Shown here: positions 42,521 to 52,062 of the stretch, piece by piece
Layout of the letters: each line of letters opens with the position of its first letter
Numbering within the stretch: position 1 is the first letter of the stretch
Origin: Gammaproteobacteria bacterium
Lineage (GTDB): Bacteria; Pseudomonadota; Gammaproteobacteria; Xanthomonadales; SZUA-36
Direction of reading: 5' to 3'
Length of the DNA: 54,670 bases
NCBI GenBank assembly: GCA_024277815.1
Contig: JAJRUM010000046.1
Coordinates: forward strand, 1-54,670
Notes under the pieces: generated by a model
The model's database searches: none
What the model was told of the DNA's origin: nothing
The model's input: the letters and a program-made list of their open reading frames with translations, nothing else
Made by a program: the position numbers and the translations under genes

Positions 42521-43093
42521 TCATGGATACACGGGGTCCACACTGACCCTGACAGGAATACGGTCGCCCGGCGGCTCATCCATGGTGCTGTGATAAATTT
42601 TCCCACGGTATTTCCAGCTGACATCCCAGGCAACAACCCGTTCTTCACTGCGCCAACGGGTCTCAGTATGGCAACGCTGCTCTGCAGTGGTGTAGTACCT
42701 TGGCGGGTAGCGCCGGTACTGGGCATCGGTGGCGATGGCCCCGCCAATCGCGGCGCCAGCAATAGTAGCTGCCGTTTTGCCATGACCACCCCCAAATTGA
42801 TGGCCGATCACGCCACCCAGGATAGATCCAAAGATGGCGGGACCGGGTGAGCGCTGCTCAGGGACCGGGTGGCGAACGCTTTGCTGTCGGCATACTTGCC
42901 GGTCACGGGGTATTTGCACGGTTTCAGCAATCGGCTGGACGTCCACGACCCTGGCATAGTCATAGTCACTGTTGTTATAGGGGCGCTCGGAGTACGAACC
43001 CCTGTTTCCGTCCGCCCAGGCGGGCAATGCAGCCACCGCCAGGAAAAGCAGAATGGCCGTACCTGAATGATAAATATGTATACGTCTGGACAT
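42521..43093 (-). CDS. Glycine-zipper 2TM-domain exported protein
   Basis: 190 residues from MSRRIHIYHS at 43093, which has the strong site AGGAGG five bases upstream. A signal peptide (AILLFLAVAALPAWA) comes first. The central part is a glycine-zipper: AIFGSILGGVIGHQFGGGHG then ATIAGAAIGGAIATDA, the pattern of the SlyB / YcfJ / Rickettsia 17-kDa antigen group. The C-terminus (CHTETRWRSEERVVAWDVSWKYRG) is the conserved YcfJ-like segment. These proteins associate with the outer membrane or periplasmic face; the precise role is not known. There is no lipobox Cys at the cleavage site. Confidence 0.88.
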   Translation of the reverse strand: MSRRIHIYHSGTAILLFLAVAALPAWADGNRGSYSERPYNNSDYDYARVVDVQPIAETVQIPRDRQVCRQQSVRHPVPEQRSPGPAIFGSILGGVIGHQFGGGHGKTAATIAGAAIGGAIATDAQYRRYPPRYYTTAEQRCHTETRWRSEERVVAWDVSWKYRGKIYHSTMDEPPGDRIPVRVSVDPVYP

Positions 43094-43308
43094 CTCAACC
43101 TCCTGTATCAATCCCGTTTCAAATTGTCCCTCTGACCGTTAATGAGAGCTTACAGGCAGGCTGGTGAATCGGAACTGAACAAGCGCGCAAAGCATTTAAT
43201 CGGCTAACCGGAGATGCTGGTGACATATGTCATTTGCCGGTCTGGAGTAAACGTACTAGGATTACTGCACAACTCGCAAAAAAAACCACCCACAAAAAGG
43301 ACAGCCGA

Positions 43309-45351
43309 ATGCCCAACTATCGAACCAAGGATATCCGCAACATTGCTCTGGTGGGTCATACCGGGTCCGGGAAAACCACACTGGCCGAAGCCTTACTGGT
43401 CAGGTCTGGCACCAAGGGTGAAGCCGGATCGGTAGAGCGTGGTTCGACCACCATGGACCACGACCCGATGGAGCGGAAATACCAGCATTCACTGGATTCA
43501 GCGATTGCAAGCCTTGAACATAACGGTATGCACCTGAACCTTATAGATACCGCCGGGTTCCCCGACTTCAGGGGGCCGACACTGGCCAGCTTAATGGCCG
43601 TGGAAACCACCGCCATTGTTATCAATGCTCACAATGGTGTTGAACTCGCTACCCGTCGCCTGATGCGCAGAGCCAAGCGGCGGCGGTTGTGCCGCATGAT
43701 TATCATCAACCGGATTGATGTCGAGGATGTCGACCTTACCCAGACAGTCAAAGACCTTCGCGCCGAATTCGGACCTGAATGTCTGCCCGTCAACCTGCCG
43801 GCTGAAAACCTCAGCACAGTCCGGGATTGTTTTTTCCAGACAGAAGGTGAGACTGACATCTTCTCACTCTCTGAGGCCCACGAAGCCATCATCGACCAGG
43901 TTGTGGAGGTCAACGATGACCTGATGGAAAAATACCTGGAAGGCGAAGAGTTGTCACGCGAAGAACTGCACTCGGCGTTCGGGCAAGCCTTGCGTGAAGG
44001 TCATCTGGTGCCGATCTGCTTCGTATCCTCCAAAACGGGTGCTGGTATTGGTGAGTTACTCAACTTTTTCAACAAGCTGGTTCCAAGCCCCAGGGAAGGC
44101 AACCCGCCAACCTTTTTAAAGGGCGAGGGCAAGGATGCCGTCGAAGCTTCAGTCAGCGGATCAGCAACTGACCAGGTCGTCGCACATGTTTTCAAAATTA
44201 CCAACGACCCGTTTGTTGGCAAGTTGAGCATTTTCAGGATCCACCAGGGCACGGTACGGCCCGATTCACAACTGTTTATCGGTGATGCTCGCAAACCTTT
44301 CAAAGTAGGCCACCTGTACCGGGTGCAAGGCGGTAAGCATATTGAGATTGAGGCTGGCATTCCCGGCGATATCTGCGCTGTCGCCAAAGTTGAAGACATC
44401 CACTACGATGCGGTGCTGCATGATTCACACGATGAAGATAACTATCATCTCAAATCGCTGGATTTCCCTAAACCCATGTACGGACTGGCAGTCAATACCA
44501 AGAGTCGCGGGCAGGAACAGAAACTTTCCACCGCCCTGCAGCGGCTGCAGGAAGAAGACCAGTGTTTCGTGGTTGAGCACAATCAGGAACTGAACGAAAC
44601 CGTCATGCGCGGCCTGGGTGAACTGCATATGCGCGTCATCCTTGAGCGTATGCAGGAACGCTACAAGGTTGAGGTCAACACACGCCCGCCACGCATCGCT
44701 TACCGGGAAACCATAACCCGCCCAGCTGAGGGGCATTACCGGCACAAGAAGCAGACTGGCGGTGCCGGCCAGTTTGGCGAAGTTTTCCTGCGCATTCGCC
44801 CCAAGGCCCGCGGAGAAGGTTTTGAGTTCATCAACAAGGTCGTTGGTGGGGCGATACCTTACAACCTGATCCCTGCTGTTGAAAAAGGCGTCAAGCAATT
44901 ACTGGCCGAAGGCGCTGTTGCCGGGTATGCCATGCAGGATCTGGAAGTGACGGTATATGACGGAAAATTTCACCCGGTCGACTCAAAAGAAATTGCTTTC
45001 GTAATTGCTGGCCGCCACGCTTTCATGGACGCCATCAACAATGCCGGCCCACAAATACTGGAGCCCATTGTCAACGTTGACGTGACTGTGCCCGAAACAG
45101 ATATGGGTGATATCACCGGTAATCTGGCCGGTAGGCGGGCACGAATTTCCGGTACAGAATCCTTGCGCGGGGGGCTGGTCACTATCAGCGCCGATATCCC
45201 GTTAAGCTCCCTGTCAGACTACCACACCGAACTAAAGAGCCTGACCCAGGGCCAGGGCACTTATACCATGGAACTCAGCCATTACGACCCGGTTCCATCA
45301 CAGGTCCAGCAAGAGCTGGTGAAAGCTCACAGCCCCAAAGCTGACGACTGA
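43309..45351 (+). CDS. Elongation factor G-like GTPase (EF-G paralogue)
   Basis: 680 residues from MPNYRTKDIRN at 43309, with AAGGA upstream. All EF-G domains are present, but the GTPase motifs differ from true EF-G: G1 GHTGSGKT (16-23), G3 DTAGFPDF (80-87, where EF-G has DTPGHVDF, so the catalytic His is Phe), and G4 NRID (134-137, usually NKxD). The later domains IV and V (HKKQTGGAGQFGEVFLR, GAIPYNLIPAVEKG, GQGTYTMELSHYDPVP) are well kept. Such proteins form a distinct EF-G-like group of uncertain function, possibly in ribosome recycling or stress. It lies away from the str operon, so it is not the housekeeping fusA. Confidence 0.9.
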   Translation: MPNYRTKDIRNIALVGHTGSGKTTLAEALLVRSGTKGEAGSVERGSTTMDHDPMERKYQHSLDSAIASLEHNGMHLNLIDTAGFPDFRGPTLASLMAVETTAIVINAHNGVELATRRLMRRAKRRRLCRMIIINRIDVEDVDLTQTVKDLRAEFGPECLPVNLPAENLSTVRDCFFQTEGETDIFSLSEAHEAIIDQVVEVNDDLMEKYLEGEELSREELHSAFGQALREGHLVPICFVSSKTGAGIGELLNFFNKLVPSPREGNPPTFLKGEGKDAVEASVSGSATDQVVAHVFKITNDPFVGKLSIFRIHQGTVRPDSQLFIGDARKPFKVGHLYRVQGGKHIEIEAGIPGDICAVAKVEDIHYDAVLHDSHDEDNYHLKSLDFPKPMYGLAVNTKSRGQEQKLSTALQRLQEEDQCFVVEHNQELNETVMRGLGELHMRVILERMQERYKVEVNTRPPRIAYRETITRPAEGHYRHKKQTGGAGQFGEVFLRIRPKARGEGFEFINKVVGGAIPYNLIPAVEKGVKQLLAEGAVAGYAMQDLEVTVYDGKFHPVDSKEIAFVIAGRHAFMDAINNAGPQILEPIVNVDVTVPETDMGDITGNLAGRRARISGTESLRGGLVTISADIPLSSLSDYHTELKSLTQGQGTYTMELSHYDPVPSQVQQELVKAHSPKADD

Positions 45352-45370
45352 GAATACCTAACCGAGAGTA

Positions 45371-45403
45371 CCCGACGGGAGGAAGCAACCTCCTCCCGTC
45401 GGG
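45371..45403 (+). terminator. Strong hairpin after the EF-G-like gene
   Basis: CCCGACGGGAGGA (45371-45383) pairs perfectly over 13 bp with TCCTCCCGTCGGG (45391-45403) around a seven-base loop. It lies 19 bases after the stop of the EF-G-like gene and before the convergent IPTL-CTERM gene. There is no T run on either strand, so it may be a weak terminator for both genes or an mRNA 3'-end stabiliser. Confidence 0.55.
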
Positions 45404-45430
45404 CGACTTCTGACCCGACAGAAAGATTAT

Positions 45431-46252
45431 CTACCCAGTAACCCTGCGACGGCTATATGCAACCAGAAGCATGGCAACAATAAGCAATATCACGCCCCAT
45501 TGCGTCATGGTCGGTACGGGGACTGCCGGCCCCATGGTCATAGTTGAAGCAACCACCACACCTGAAATACTTTGTGTGACGCCGGTTGAAGCCGTCTGTG
45601 CAGCTGAAAGCCAAGTTGTTTCTGCGCCGGTAACCCCATCAATGAGGTTAACAGTCTGACCATAGTTGACGTTCAGGAAGTTTGCTCCCAGCGGATCCAG
45701 ATCTTCCGACCACGCAGCCGAGGCTACCAGTGTAGTGCCGATAGTGCCGTCGTCGTTGATGACGAATACATTTGTACGATCAGCGACAACCAGCTGTCCA
45801 CTCGCTGTATCAATACCCATGCCATGCATGTGAGGTAGTGCAGCACCACTCAAGGCAACCTGGGCAAATGTCGTCAGGTCATAGGCAACGGCAATCTGGG
45901 CACTTTCATCAAGCCCATACAGTAAGTTGCCTTTTACCGCCCCGCCCTGAAACGTTTGGTTAGGGGCAAACAAAAGAGCCGCTGTTCCGGTTAAGGGATC
46001 CATGGAATACACGGCAGGTGTGCCGCGATCAAGTATCAGGATGCGATCACGAGCCGGGTCATATGCGATACCAATGTTCTGACTGATAGTAAAACCACCA
46101 AGGTTGCCCACAGGACTTAGTGCAGCAGACACGTCATCGTAGGACCCAACATTACCAACATCATCAGCAAAGTAAATCAAAGACGCTGAAGCTGTTTGAG
46201 CCAAAAACAACAATACTATGGATACAAAAGTTTTGAACACTGATTTCAACAT
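45431..46252 (-). CDS. IPTL-CTERM domain exported protein
   Basis: 273 residues. A signal peptide (VSIVLLFLAQTASAS) leads, and a repeated beta-propeller-like pattern follows (GIAYDPARDRILILDRG, YSMDPLTGTAALLF, GMGIDTASGQLVVADR), with DDGTIG-type turns. The C-terminus is the IPTL-CTERM sorting signal: VPTMTQWGVILL, a membrane helix, and the basic tail YSRRR. Such tails target proteins to the cell surface by a dedicated sorting system known from families with this tripartite signal. The body appears to be a propeller of unknown ligand. No sorting enzyme is in the window. Confidence 0.85.
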   Translation of the reverse strand: MLKSVFKTFVSIVLLFLAQTASASLIYFADDVGNVGSYDDVSAALSPVGNLGGFTISQNIGIAYDPARDRILILDRGTPAVYSMDPLTGTAALLFAPNQTFQGGAVKGNLLYGLDESAQIAVAYDLTTFAQVALSGAALPHMHGMGIDTASGQLVVADRTNVFVINDDGTIGTTLVASAAWSEDLDPLGANFLNVNYGQTVNLIDGVTGAETTWLSAAQTASTGVTQSISGVVVASTMTMGPAVPVPTMTQWGVILLIVAMLLVAYSRRRVTG

Positions 46253-46613
46253 GATAGCCCCCGGATTTATTGAAAACCCTTATTGATTGTTAATTAATGT
46301 TTCAGCGTGCATTTTCCTGCTTCAAGCGTTGCAGCTTTGATTGCGGACACACACACGCACGTGATGTTAGCAGGCACAAGGGGCGCAGCACATTGACCTA
46401 TATCATTCAAAGAAAGTAAAAGTCACCAACGAGAAAGAAAATCAGGCCAAACAGTGCGGTTGCCCAATTGCGTCGCGTTCCATTCCTTTCAGGCAGGCCC
46501 GGAAGAACCTCCCATTAAGCCTGTAGCCAAGATAACGCGCGCCAGTTTACCGCAACGGGCGGCTAACCAGGCAATTGTAATGATTGTCTTTTTAGTGGCA
46601 AGCAGGCGGCAAC
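46253..46613. other. Intergenic region between sufS and the IPTL-CTERM gene
   Basis: 361 bases, in tandem on the minus strand: sufS ends at 46614 and the IPTL-CTERM gene begins at 46252. No convincing ORF or RNA is seen. It must hold the promoter of the IPTL-CTERM gene; the sequence just upstream of that gene is AT-rich with a GGGGG ribosome-binding site, but I could not identify a clear -35/-10 pair. Around 46393-46411 there is a TTGA-N10-TCAA palindrome of unknown meaning. Confidence 0.4.
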
Positions 46614-47864
46614 TCAGTCGAACATGCCGACGGTTTTCTCCAGCGCTTCAGCCAGGATATCAATCTCTTCGAAAGTGTTATAAATACCCAGTGAGGCCCG
46701 GGCGGTAGCGGGTAATCCGAAGAACTGCACCACCGGCATGGCGCAGTGATGGCCCGTGCGTATGGCAACGCCGTGAAGGTCAATGATGGTTCCTACATCG
46801 TTGGCGTGGATATCGCCCAGCACAAAAGACATGACCCCGGCCTTTTGGGCAGCCGTTCCAATCATCCTGAAGCCCTCGATCTGAGAGAGCTTTTCTGTAC
46901 CGTAAGCAAGCAACTGCGCTTCCCACGCCGCCACATTTTCCATGCCGAGTTTTTGTAGATAATCTACCGCTGCACCCATGCCTATGGCACCGGCAATATT
47001 CGGTGTCCCAGCTTCAAATTTGCCAGGCGCCTCATTGAAGGTGGATTTTTCAAAGGTCACGTGCCGGATCATTTCCCCCCCGCCCTGATAGGGTGTCATC
47101 GCCTGCAGATGCTCCGCCTTTCCCCACAATGCACCAATACCCGTCGGACCATACATTTTGTGGCCGGAAAAACAGTAGAAATCACAACCCAGAGCCTGCA
47201 CGTCAACCCGTTGGTGAGGCATGGCCTGAGCACCATCGACCAGCACCGGGATGCCATGCTGCTTCGCCAGGGTGCATATATCCGCTATCGGATTAATCGT
47301 ACCCAGCGCATTGGACACATGCACAACACCCAACAGCTTGACTCTTGCAGACAACATATCCACCAGCGCACCCATCTCCAGTTCACCACGCTGGTTCATC
47401 GGCACCACTTTCAGCACAGCACCCGTCTCTTCGCACAACATTTGCCACGGGACAATGTTTGAATGATGTTCCATCCAGCTGATCAGTATCTCATCACCCG
47501 GCTGCAGACGCGGGCGAACAAAGCTGTGGGCGACCAGGTTGATGCTCTCGGTCGTGCCCCGGGTGAACACAATCTCCTCTGCGGACGGCGCGTTGATAAA
47601 CCCGGCGGTTTTGAGGCGCGCCTGTTCATACAGGTCGGTTGCTTCCTGGCTCAGCGTGTGGACACCACGGTGTATGTTGGCATTGTGATTGCGATAGAAG
47701 TCGTCAATCGTTTCGATCACCTGACGGGGCCGCTGCGCAGATGCACCCGTATCAAAATAGACCAGCGGCTTGCCATGTACAGTCCGCTGCAGAATTGGAA
47801 AATCTGCACGAATCTTACCGACATCAAGAGCCGGAGGGCAGATCACCTGTGCCGATTCGTTCAT
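46614..47864 (-). CDS. sufS: Cysteine desulfurase SufS
   Basis: 416 residues from MNESAQVICP at 47864, four bases after the sufD stop; an earlier ATG at 47891 lies inside sufD. PLP-dependent enzyme that takes sulfur from cysteine for iron-sulfur cluster building. PLVYFDTGASAQRP near 33, THxHSN-type VSWMEHHSNIVPWQ near 123, the PLP lysine in FSGHKMYGPTGIGALW near 228, and the active-site Cys in RTGHHCAMPVVQFF near 368. Last gene of the suf operon here; no sufE, sufU or sufA follows, so its sulfur acceptor must be encoded elsewhere. Confidence 0.96.
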   Translation of the reverse strand: MNESAQVICPPALDVGKIRADFPILQRTVHGKPLVYFDTGASAQRPRQVIETIDDFYRNHNANIHRGVHTLSQEATDLYEQARLKTAGFINAPSAEEIVFTRGTTESINLVAHSFVRPRLQPGDEILISWMEHHSNIVPWQMLCEETGAVLKVVPMNQRGELEMGALVDMLSARVKLLGVVHVSNALGTINPIADICTLAKQHGIPVLVDGAQAMPHQRVDVQALGCDFYCFSGHKMYGPTGIGALWGKAEHLQAMTPYQGGGEMIRHVTFEKSTFNEAPGKFEAGTPNIAGAIGMGAAVDYLQKLGMENVAAWEAQLLAYGTEKLSQIEGFRMIGTAAQKAGVMSFVLGDIHANDVGTIIDLHGVAIRTGHHCAMPVVQFFGLPATARASLGIYNTFEEIDILAEALEKTVGMFD

Positions 47865-47868
47865 GTTC

Positions 47869-49179
47869 TCAATCCAGCTGTGGCATGACATCCATCATGC
47901 GTTCTGAGATGGCTTCAGCCAGTTGCGGGTCGGCCAGCCTGTCACTGACCGAGCGACAAAAAGCTGTTGTCAGTATCTGCCTGGCCTGCTCTTGGTTCAA
48001 ACCCCGGCTACGCAGGTAAAAAACGGCTTGCTCATCAAGCTGTCCCACCGTTGCACCATGGCTGGCGACCACTTCATCGGCATATATTTCAAGCTCCGGT
48101 TTGGTATCGATTTCCGCCCGCTTTGACAACAATATGTTGGCGTTAGACTGCTTTGCCTCCGTACCATCGGCACCGGGGTGCACATATACAGCCGTATTGA
48201 ACACCGCTTTGCCACTACCGCCGGCAACACCACGGAAATATTGCTCGCTGAAGCCGTCCGGCGCCATGTGGTCCACTCTCGCATGGTTGTCCACGTGGCG
48301 GTTGCCATCCAGCAGGTAAGCACCATTCAGGCTGGCTTTGGCTGCGCTGCCCAGCAACATGCAGTGCAGGTCATGACGCACCAGGCCACCACCGAAATCA
48401 AAACCGTAGTAGCGGTAATCACTGCCGGCTTGCTGTGAAACCTCAGTGCGTGTTATCAGGCCGGTAGTCTCTGATTCCTGCTGCAACCGGACATGCCGCA
48501 ACGCCGCACCTTCACCAAGCGCCGCCTGGACCACGATATTGCTGGTGTTTTTGTTGTCCCGGGGAGTTTCGAACTGCTCCAGCAACTCCAGCTTTGCCCC
48601 GGGCTCGAGAATCAGGCACACGCGGGAGTTGAACAGGCAGGCGGCTTTTTCAACCGAGGTGGACCAGGAAAGTAAAACACGGCCACCATCAACCCCGCTT
48701 GCAACCCGGATTACCACACCATTTTCAAGTGTTGCGGTATTGAGTGCACTGAAGCCTGTGGAAGAAAGTGTTTTCTTTTTCGCCGACGGCAACGACTCCA
48801 GTAACGCCTGCAAACCATCAACTTCAGTGTCCAGGGCCTCGTCCAGCGCCAGCAAGGCAACCCCGGAGGGCAGGTTTTCGCTGCGGTTCAAAATACGGCC
48901 ATTGAGCAGGGTTACCTGCTGCTCCACAGCAACCACCGGCCTGGCTACAGCAGGGCTGGCCGCAGGGGCAATAATGGTATCTGCAGGAACAGACAGGCGG
49001 ATCTCATTTTGCGTGAGCACGCCCAGCCCGGTGTACTTCCATGCCTCATCTTTACGCGTCGGTAAGCCATGGCTACGAAACTGCTCGGCAGCGGCCTGAC
49101 GTAATGCATTCAACCAATCGGGCCCGGTACCGGAAGCCGGCTGCAATTCAGTCGCCAGTTGTGCTGAAAAATCATTCAT
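47869..49179 (-). CDS. sufD: Fe-S cluster assembly protein SufD
   Basis: 436 residues. Scaffold partner of SufB in the SufBCD complex. The beta-helix body and the C-terminal signature are recognisable: GAYLLDGNRHVDNHARVDH near 286, QYFRGVAGGSGKAVFNTAVYV near 310, EIYADEVVASHGATVGQLDE near 365, and FYLRSRGLNQEQARQIL. The N-terminal part (LPTRKDEAWKYTGLGVL) is typical as well. Its ATG overlaps the sufC stop by four bases. Confidence 0.95.
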   Translation of the reverse strand: MNDFSAQLATELQPASGTGPDWLNALRQAAAEQFRSHGLPTRKDEAWKYTGLGVLTQNEIRLSVPADTIIAPAASPAVARPVVAVEQQVTLLNGRILNRSENLPSGVALLALDEALDTEVDGLQALLESLPSAKKKTLSSTGFSALNTATLENGVVIRVASGVDGGRVLLSWSTSVEKAACLFNSRVCLILEPGAKLELLEQFETPRDNKNTSNIVVQAALGEGAALRHVRLQQESETTGLITRTEVSQQAGSDYRYYGFDFGGGLVRHDLHCMLLGSAAKASLNGAYLLDGNRHVDNHARVDHMAPDGFSEQYFRGVAGGSGKAVFNTAVYVHPGADGTEAKQSNANILLSKRAEIDTKPELEIYADEVVASHGATVGQLDEQAVFYLRSRGLNQEQARQILTTAFCRSVSDRLADPQLAEAISERMMDVMPQLD

Positions 49180-49967
49180 GGGGTGCCCGCCTGGGTGGCA
49201 CCTGTTTCATCCAGAGTCCCAATGCCACCATCTTCAAGCCAGGCATAGCCCTGCTCTTCCAGCTTTAATGCTAACTCGGCGCCACCGGTTGCGACCAGCC
49301 TGCCATCCGCCAGCACGTGCACCTTGTCCGGCACGATAAAATCAAGCAGGCGCTGGTAATGTGTGATGACAATCATTGCCCGGTCCGGTGAGCGTAGCCT
49401 GTTCACGCCCTCGGCAACCGTCTTCAACGCATCAATGTCCAAACCGGAATCAGTTTCATCCAGGATAGCCAGCATGGGCTCCAGAACCGCCATCTGGAAA
49501 ATCTCGTTACGCTTTTTCTCACCGCCGGAAAATCCTTCATTGACTGCGCGGTGCAATAACTCATCACCGATATGCAGCACCTTCAGTTTCTCGCGAACCA
49601 GCCGCAGAAAACCGACTGAGTCCAGCTCTTCCTCACCACGATACTTACGTTGTGCGTTGAGTGCCGCACGCAGAAAATAAGTATTGTTGACCCCGGGAAT
49701 CTCTACCGGATACTGAAAGGCCAGGAACACACCTTCACAGGCCCGTTCTTCCGGTTCCAGTTCCAGCAGATTCTTGCCATTGAAAATGACCTCGCCCTGC
49801 GTTACCTCATAACCCTCACGACCAGCCAGCACATTGCCGAGGGTGCTTTTCCCGGCGCCATTCGGGCCCATGATGGCGTGAATTTCGCCACCCTGCATTT
49901 CCAGGTTGAGCCCCTTGAGGATTTCCTTGCCTGCCACATTGGCATGCAGGTTTGTGATTTTTAACAT
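49176..49967 (-). CDS. sufC: Fe-S cluster assembly ATPase SufC
   Basis: 263 residues, about 15 more than usual because of a C-terminal tail (DGGIGTLDETGATQAG). ABC ATPase of the SufBCD complex: Walker A GPNGAGKSTLGN near 34, the Q loop (FLAFQYPVEIPGV), signature SGGEKKRNEI near 146, Walker B LAILDETDSGLDIDAL near 165, and the switch His in VITHYQRLLDF. It drives conformational change in SufB and SufD. It overlaps sufD by four bases and is 41 bases after sufB. Confidence 0.96.
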   Translation of the reverse strand: MLKITNLHANVAGKEILKGLNLEMQGGEIHAIMGPNGAGKSTLGNVLAGREGYEVTQGEVIFNGKNLLELEPEERACEGVFLAFQYPVEIPGVNNTYFLRAALNAQRKYRGEEELDSVGFLRLVREKLKVLHIGDELLHRAVNEGFSGGEKKRNEIFQMAVLEPMLAILDETDSGLDIDALKTVAEGVNRLRSPDRAMIVITHYQRLLDFIVPDKVHVLADGRLVATGGAELALKLEEQGYAWLEDGGIGTLDETGATQAGTP

Positions 49968-50008
49968 ATTAAAATTACTCGCTTAAATTAAATACTTTTA
50001 TAGCTGGA

Positions 50009-51457
50009 CTAGCCAACAGCGCCTTCCAGACTCACTTCCAGCAAAGCCTTGGCTTCAACCGCAAACTCCATCGGCAGTTCCTTGAACACCTGCTTGCAAA
50101 ACCCATCAACAATCATCGATACCGCGTCCTCTTCGGAAATTCCACGCTGCAGGCAATAAAACAACTGATCTTCACCAATTCTTGAGGTTGTAGCCTCATG
50201 TTCCACCTTGGCGCTCGGGTTACGGACCTCGATATAAGGAAAGGTATGGGCACCGCACTTCTTGCCGATCAACATGGAATCGCACTGGGTATAGTTGCGC
50301 GCATTGTCAGCACGCGGCGTCATCCTGACCAGGCCACGGTAGGCATTTTGTGCATGGCCTGCGGATATGCCTTTGGAGATTATTTTACTGCGGGTGTTTT
50401 TACCGATGTGGATCATCTTGGTGCCGGTATCCGCCTGCTGGAAATTGTTGGTCAATGCAACAGAGTAGAACTCTCCAATCGAATCATCACCACGCAGGAT
50501 GCAACTCGGATACTTCCAGGTAATGGCTGAGCCGGTTTCCACCTGGGTCCATGAGATGCGTGAACGCGCACCACGGCAATCACCACGCTTGGTAACAAAA
50601 TTGTAAATGCCACCCACACCATTCTCATCGCCCGGATACCAGTTTTGCACCGTCGAATACTTGATGCTGGCATCTTCTAACGTCACCAGTTCCACCACTG
50701 CAGCATGCAATTGGTTTTCATCACGCATCGGCGCTGTACAACCCTCGAGGTAGCTGACGTATGCACCCTCTTCCGCCACAATCAGTGTGCGCTCAAACTG
50801 ACCTGTTTCAGCCGCATTGATGCGGAAATACGTAGATAGCTCCATCGGGCAGCGCACGCCCTTGGGAATGAATACAAAACTGCCGTCAGTAAACACCGCC
50901 GAATTCAGTGCGGCGAAAAAATTGTCGCGTTGCGGCACGACAGTGCCAAGGTACTTTTTCACCAGCTCAGGATGGTCCTGCACCGCTTCAGAAAACGAAC
51001 AGAAAATAACCCCTGCTTTTCCCAACTCCTTTTTAAAGGTTGTGCCAACAGAAACTGAATCGAATACGGCATCAACCGCAACCCCCGCCAACCGGGCACG
51101 CTCATGCAGTGGCACACCCAGCTTGTCGTAGGTCTCCAGCAGCTTGGGGTCAACCTCATCCAGACTCTGCGGGCGGTCCTTGTCAGCCTTGGGCGCGGAA
51201 TAATAGGAAATCGCCTGAAAATCGATCGCTTCGATATTCAAATGCGCCCAGTCCGGCTGCTCCATTTCCAGCCATTGGGCGTACGCCTTAAGACGCCACT
51301 CCAATAACCATTCCGGCTCGTTTTTACGTGCTGATATGGCCCGGACCACCTGCTCCGAAAGTCCGGGAGGCAGGGTTTCTGATTCAATATCCGTGACAAA
51401 ACCATGTTGATATTTTTGTTTAACCAGGTTGTCGGTGGTCGATGTTTCGTTACTCAT
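50009..51457 (-). CDS. sufB: Fe-S cluster assembly scaffold SufB
   Basis: 482 residues. Main scaffold on which new iron-sulfur clusters form. N-terminal [39 protein letters not shown] near 78, [21 protein letters not shown] near 173, [18 protein letters not shown] near 247, and the C-terminal [19 protein letters not shown] with conserved Cys. The stop is TAG, which shows that amber is an ordinary stop codon in this genome. First structural gene after the Rrf2 regulator, 15 bases away. Confidence 0.97.
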   Translation of the reverse strand: MSNETSTTDNLVKQKYQHGFVTDIESETLPPGLSEQVVRAISARKNEPEWLLEWRLKAYAQWLEMEQPDWAHLNIEAIDFQAISYYSAPKADKDRPQSLDEVDPKLLETYDKLGVPLHERARLAGVAVDAVFDSVSVGTTFKKELGKAGVIFCSFSEAVQDHPELVKKYLGTVVPQRDNFFAALNSAVFTDGSFVFIPKGVRCPMELSTYFRINAAETGQFERTLIVAEEGAYVSYLEGCTAPMRDENQLHAAVVELVTLEDASIKYSTVQNWYPGDENGVGGIYNFVTKRGDCRGARSRISWTQVETGSAITWKYPSCILRGDDSIGEFYSVALTNNFQQADTGTKMIHIGKNTRSKIISKGISAGHAQNAYRGLVRMTPRADNARNYTQCDSMLIGKKCGAHTFPYIEVRNPSAKVEHEATTSRIGEDQLFYCLQRGISEEDAVSMIVDGFCKQVFKELPMEFAVEAKALLEVSLEGAVG

Positions 51458-51472
51458 GTGTACCCTTGACTG

Positions 51473-51922
51473 TTAAGTCGCGTTCAATGTGGTGATCTGC
51501 AACGGTGCGGTGGCCGACTTGACCGGTTGTGCCATTTCAGCCAGCGAAACACCCTGCATTGCCTTTGCAATTGCAACGCTGATGCGTTGCCAGTTTCCGC
51601 GCAGGCTACAAATGGCCTCCTGTGCGCACAAGCCTTCTTCAACACTGCATTCGGTCATTGCAATGGGGCCTTCTATCGCCGCAATAATCTCAGCGACACT
51701 GATCTCTGTTGCATCCCTTTTCATACTGTAGCCACCGCTGGCACCACGAAAAGATGCAACTAGCCTGGCTTTTACCAGTAATTTCAAAACCTTACTTACG
51801 GTTGGCAACTCCAGGTTAGAACAATCAGCCAGCGCTACCGCGCTCAGGACGGCTCCTTTGCTGGCATGCAACTCGACCATCACCATGATGGCGTAGTCGG
51901 TCATTTTGCTGATGCGTAACAT
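51473..51922 (-). CDS. Rrf2-family regulator of the SUF system
   Basis: 149 residues from MLRISKMTDYAIMVMVEL at 51922; an earlier start adds eight residues. Rrf2 winged helix: TDYAIMVMVELHA, LPTVSKVLKLLVKARLVASFRGASGGYSM in its pieces, and the Fe-S ligand region ECSVEEGLCAQEAICSLRGNW with three Cys, as in cluster-binding regulators. The group found directly upstream of sufBCDS in gammaproteobacteria is the SUF assembly regulator, distinct from IscR, and is thought to repress the operon when its cluster is present. The gene is the first of the operon, so autoregulation is likely. Confidence 0.9.
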   Translation of the reverse strand: MLRISKMTDYAIMVMVELHASKGAVLSAVALADCSNLELPTVSKVLKLLVKARLVASFRGASGGYSMKRDATEISVAEIIAAIEGPIAMTECSVEEGLCAQEAICSLRGNWQRISVAIAKAMQGVSLAEMAQPVKSATAPLQITTLNAT

Positions 51923-51969
51923 TTGTTCTATCCGGCTCCTCACCAACTACAGAATGCTTTAAACCATAT

Positions 51970-51986
51970 AGTACCATATTAGTACT
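51970..51986. promoter_or_regulatory. Candidate operator of the suf operon
   Basis: A perfect inverted repeat AGTAC-CATATTA-GTACT lies 48 bases upstream of the Rrf2 regulator start, in an AT-rich stretch that also contains a plausible minus-strand -10 (TAATAT, at about 51980-51975) preceded by TTATTG 16 bases away. A palindrome over the -10 of an Rrf2-led operon is where an autoregulatory site would be expected. It is also in the region shared with the divergent amgK. Confidence 0.45.
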
Positions 51987-52062
51987 CTTTAATATTACAA
52001 TAAAAACCAGTCTATTTCACGCCGGTATTTCAACCTGCGCCAGTTTGCGTCAGAATCCCTGT

